Made by a program: the position numbers and the translations under genes
Notes under the pieces: generated by a model
The model's database searches: none
Told to the model about the DNA's origin: nothing
What the model saw: only the letters and a program-made list of their open reading frames with translations
In this document: piece after piece, positions 13,415-15,736 of the stretch
Position numbering within the stretch: the first letter of the stretch is position 1
Layout of the letters: each line of letters opens with the position of its first letter
NCBI GenBank assembly: GCA_902488455.1
Contig: CABTWG010000026.1
Span: forward strand, 1 to 15,736
Direction of reading: 5' to 3'
DNA: 15,736 bases
Source of the DNA: an uncultured Peptoniphilus sp.
Lineage (GTDB): Bacteria > Bacillota > Clostridia > Tissierellales > Peptoniphilaceae

Positions 13415-13443
13415 GTGATAAAATTTAAAATATAATATATAAT
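13415..13443 (+). promoter_or_regulatory. Probable promoter of the hydrolase-dehydrogenase pair
   Basis: Two overlapping -10 candidates, TATAAT at 13431-13436 and 13438-13443, lie in a very AT-rich stretch. GTGATA (13415-13420) is 17 bases upstream of the second. AGGAGG (13459-13464) serves ATG 13469. The rest of 13300-13410 has only weak inverted repeats. Confidence 0.5.
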
Positions 13444-13468
13444 ATAGGTGTAAGTAATAGGAGGTTAT

Positions 13469-14332
13469 ATGAAAAAGGAAATTCTAGGCGAAGAAATAGC
13501 CTACGATGACAATCAAAAAGACGCTCCGGTAATTTTTTTAATCCACGGAAACATGACCGCAAAGGAGTGTTTTTACAATATAGAAAAGTATTTGGGAGAA
13601 AGAAGAATAATCGCTTTTGACCTACCAGGCTTCGGCGATTCAACATTTAACTATTTCTACTACACAATAGAAGAACTAGCTTGGGTCGCATATAGATTTA
13701 TAAAGTCATTTGGCTTTAAAAAATTCGATGTACTAGGATGGTCCATGGGCGGCGCAATAATTTATGAACTATTCAAGACTAAGTTAAATGAAAATATAGA
13801 ACACGCGGTATTTGTCTCTGCAATGGGCATAAATGGTGTCAATCGATTAGACGACAACTACAAGAGTTTCTTAGACACCATGCACTTAAGTAATATCCCT
13901 ACAGAAATCATGAATGGAATACAAGTCTACCAAGAAGAACTAAGGAAGTTCTATAGCTTGAAACCTAGCTATGATAGTTCCTTCACCAAGGAAAGCACAA
14001 GACAGATGCTAAAGAGATACGTCTTCAACGAAAAACACGATCACCAAATTCTCGAAAGAGGCACAAGGCTTGCTCTTAAACAGAAAGATCCAATAGATAT
14101 CAACAAGGCAATCATGAAGTACATCTACGCAGGCGACAAAGTGCCTCATATCAAAAAATTATTCCTTCATGGCACAGATGACAAAGTCGTGAAGAAAGAA
14201 AAGATAGAAGAAACCTACGAATTTTTCAAAGAAAGTAGTACCCTTAAATTTTTACCTGGCTACGACCACGGAATGATAGTCTCTCACGCAAAAGAACTCT
14301 CAGAACCCATAAATACATTCTTGGAGGCATAA
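13469..14332 (+). CDS. Alpha/beta-fold hydrolase
   Basis: The 287-residue cytoplasmic protein is a canonical alpha/beta hydrolase. It has the oxyanion motif HGN (26-28), FDLPGFGDS (50-58), nucleophile elbow GWSMGG with S92, acid D238 in LHGTDDKVV, and histidine H267 in YDHGMI, so the triad is complete. A cap region of about 130-215 between strands carries little family identity, so substrate (ester, thioester, peroxide or haloalkane) cannot be named. There is no signal peptide. The last codons hold GGAGG, and the stop TAA is followed directly by ATG of the dehydrogenase gene, so the two are coupled and probably serve one pathway. Confidence 0.85.
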   Translation: MKKEILGEEIAYDDNQKDAPVIFLIHGNMTAKECFYNIEKYLGERRIIAFDLPGFGDSTFNYFYYTIEELAWVAYRFIKSFGFKKFDVLGWSMGGAIIYELFKTKLNENIEHAVFVSAMGINGVNRLDDNYKSFLDTMHLSNIPTEIMNGIQVYQEELRKFYSLKPSYDSSFTKESTRQMLKRYVFNEKHDHQILERGTRLALKQKDPIDINKAIMKYIYAGDKVPHIKKLFLHGTDDKVVKKEKIEETYEFFKESSTLKFLPGYDHGMIVSHAKELSEPINTFLEA

Positions 14333-15283
14333 ATGAAAGCATTAATATTTAATAATAAACTAAAAGAACTAGCAACCTACGCAAAAGAGTTAGGATACGA
14401 AACATACCACGTGACAAATGACGATTTAAAAACTGGCAACTACCCAAAAGACGTGGACATCATCTGCGGAGGAATGGAATTTAAACTCTTAAAACGAGAA
14501 CAACTAGAAGAATTTAAAAATCTAAAGTATATATTTCTCTACTCAGTGGGAATAGATTATATGGATCTAGAGTTTATAAAGGAAAAAAATATCATCCTTT
14601 GCAACAACCACGGCGCATATAGCGAACCGATAGCAGAATGGATAGTCTACAATTTGCTACAAATCGAAAAGCAAAATAGAAAATATTTGGAACAACAAAA
14701 GGATCACATCTGGAAGAGACTCGAAGGAACAGGCACCATGTATAATAAACACGCATTGTTCTTGGGAACAGGTGCAATAGCAAAAGAAACACTAAAGAGG
14801 CTAAAACCATTTGTAAAGACCATCACAGGAGTAAATACCACAGGGAGCTCTGTAGAAGGATTCGATAAAATTGTAAAAAACGAAGAACTTGGAAAAGTTT
14901 TGCCAGAAATGGACTATGTAGTGTCATTCTTGCCATCGACAAAAGAAACATATAAGTCACTAGATAGAGAGTTTTTCGCCAATATGAAAGAAGGCTCAAT
15001 ATTTGTAAATATAAGTCGTGGAACAGTGGTAGATGAAGATGCACTAATAGAAGCACTAAAATCAAGCCACTTAAAAGCAGCAGCACTAGACGTGGTATTT
15101 AAAGAACCACTAGATGAAAAATCAGAGCTTTGGGATCTAGAAAATATCTATATCTCACCACACACATCAGATGCATCAGAAGACTTCTTAGAAAGAAGAG
15201 CAAGAACAGCAAAGGAAAATTTAAAGAGATTAAAAGAAAAAGAAGAACTTGTAAATATAGTAGACTTCGAAAAAGGATATTAA
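14333..15283 (+). CDS. D-isomer-specific 2-hydroxyacid dehydrogenase family protein
   Basis: The 316 residues show the fold of NAD(P)-linked D-2-hydroxyacid dehydrogenases, which interconvert 2-oxoacids and D-2-hydroxyacids. The catalytic set is complete: R229 in NISRGTVVDEDAL, E258 in VFKEPLDE and H277 in SPHTS. The dinucleotide loop is LGTGAIAKETLKRL (144-157). The residue after the second Rossmann strand lies in GVNTTG (166-171) with no acidic residue, so NADP may be preferred over NAD; this is inference. Relatives include glyoxylate/hydroxypyruvate reductases and phosphoglycerate-dehydrogenase-like proteins. It lacks the extra C-terminal ACT domain of many SerA enzymes, so a role as the true serine-synthesis enzyme is doubtful. 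It is the last gene before a strong terminator. Confidence 0.87.
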   Translation: MKALIFNNKLKELATYAKELGYETYHVTNDDLKTGNYPKDVDIICGGMEFKLLKREQLEEFKNLKYIFLYSVGIDYMDLEFIKEKNIILCNNHGAYSEPIAEWIVYNLLQIEKQNRKYLEQQKDHIWKRLEGTGTMYNKHALFLGTGAIAKETLKRLKPFVKTITGVNTTGSSVEGFDKIVKNEELGKVLPEMDYVVSFLPSTKETYKSLDREFFANMKEGSIFVNISRGTVVDEDALIEALKSSHLKAAALDVVFKEPLDEKSELWDLENIYISPHTSDASEDFLERRARTAKENLKRLKEKEELVNIVDFEKGY

Positions 15284-15291
15284 AAATTATT

Positions 15292-15314
15292 AAGCGGCAT
15301 CCGCCGCTTTTTTT
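15292..15314 (+). terminator. Terminator of the hydrolase-dehydrogenase pair
   Basis: AAGCGGC (15292-15298) and GCCGCTT (15303-15309) form a perfect stem around ATCC, followed by a T tract (15308-15314). Confidence 0.95.
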
Positions 15315-15389
15315 GTGTAAATTTTTTACTTTTAAATTTAAACTTAAGATTACTTGAAAAATTTTCAAAATGTGTCTTTTTATTAAGAA

Positions 15390-15680
15390 ACCAAAGATTT
15401 CGACTAGAGCTTCGAGCGGGTGTAACCCTTGTGAGGTCTACTTCCACCAACAGTCACCCTGAGCGAAGGCGGTTTTAACCGCCGTAGTTAGGCAGTCAAG
15501 TTCTGCAAATCAGACCACGTAGTTCCTTATTTGGAACTCTTTGCACGAGACCTGTTTCGAAATCAAAGATTTCGGCTAGGGCTTCGAAGTATCAGACCTA
15601 TATTTAACCAATCTTTGCCAAAAAATATTAAAAAAAACCATCCCAACTACAGTCAACCTGAGCGAACGAAGTGAGTCAAA
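15390..15680. repeat. Right gene-free cluster of interspersed intergenic repeats
   Basis: No gene is visible from 15284 to the end. A 24-base direct repeat, with core CAAAGATTTCG, occurs at 15392-15415 and 15564-15587 (22 of 24 identical). Reverse-complement copies of the left-cluster unit lie at 15444-15468 and, more diverged, at 15643-15663; 15591-15610 matches left 68-87 at 18 of 20. Hairpins are dense: GGCGGTT/AACCGCC (15468-15483), AGTTCC/GGAACT (15521-15538) and CGAAATC/GATTTCG (15558-15574). It is the same repeat family as positions 1-425. Confidence 0.8.
15444..15468 (-). repeat. 25-bp repeat unit, inverted relative to 22-46
   Basis: The reverse complement matches 22-46 at 24 of 25 bases. 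The unit runs straight into the GGCGGTT/AACCGCC hairpin. Its outer 11 bases also occur inside the bidirectional terminator at 10330-10340. Confidence 0.85.
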
Positions 15681-15736
15681 CCGGGCCAACCTCCGAAGAG
15701 CAATTTATGCAAGTGAAAAAAATAAAAATTATCACC

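Noticed and set aside
15099..15368. Open frames around the end of the dehydrogenase gene on both strands
   Set aside because: They cross a perfect terminator and the stop of the conserved gene, and they show low-complexity lysine- or leucine-rich translation.

Overview
The window is AT-rich bacterial DNA with strong Shine-Dalgarno sites (AGGAGG/GGAGG), sigma-A-type promoters and compact intrinsic terminators. It looks like a low-GC Gram-positive anaerobe. A D-aspartate-ligase-like ATP-grasp enzyme, an oxygen-sensitive two-subunit [4Fe-4S] serine dehydratase and a thiol peroxidase fit the Gram-positive anaerobic cocci (Peptoniphilaceae-like). That assignment is inference; the window contains no rRNA or other taxonomic marker.

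Layout. Positions 1 to about 425 and 15390 to about 15680 are gene-free clusters of short interspersed repeats, and the two clusters carry inverted copies of each other. Between them lie: a DUF1361 membrane protein (+, 493-1149); a leftward group of thiol peroxidase tpx, nicotinamidase pncA and the 23S rRNA methyltransferase rlmH (2750 down to 1173); a rightward D-aspartate-ligase-like gene with an overlapping, easily missed 30-residue membrane peptide (2861-4146); a serine-use operon sdaAB-sdaAA-symporter (4292-7102); an ABC exporter pair with a Fur-box-like palindrome in its promoter (7337-10276); a leftward operon of a zinc-ribbon/TM/SH3 protein, a standalone NIF3-insert (PII/CutA-like) protein and endonuclease IV nfo (13239 down to 10458); and a rightward pair of an alpha/beta hydrolase and a D-2-hydroxyacid dehydrogenase (13469-15283).

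How the genes work together. The clearest module imports an amino acid, probably serine, through a DAACS symporter and deaminates it to pyruvate and ammonia with SdaAB/SdaAA. The symporter has lost the arginine that binds acidic side chains, which supports a neutral substrate. The ligase probably adds a D-amino acid to lysine of the peptidoglycan stem for cross-bridging. The remaining genes are mainly housekeeping (RlmH, PncA, Tpx, Nfo) or conserved proteins of unknown role. Convergent genes at 10277-10457 are separated by three hairpins.

I see no prophage, transposase, CRISPR array, tRNA or rRNA, and no clear new defence system. The least-explained items are the repeat clusters, the 30-residue peptide, the multidomain zinc-ribbon/SH3 protein and the palindromic operator of the ABC genes.
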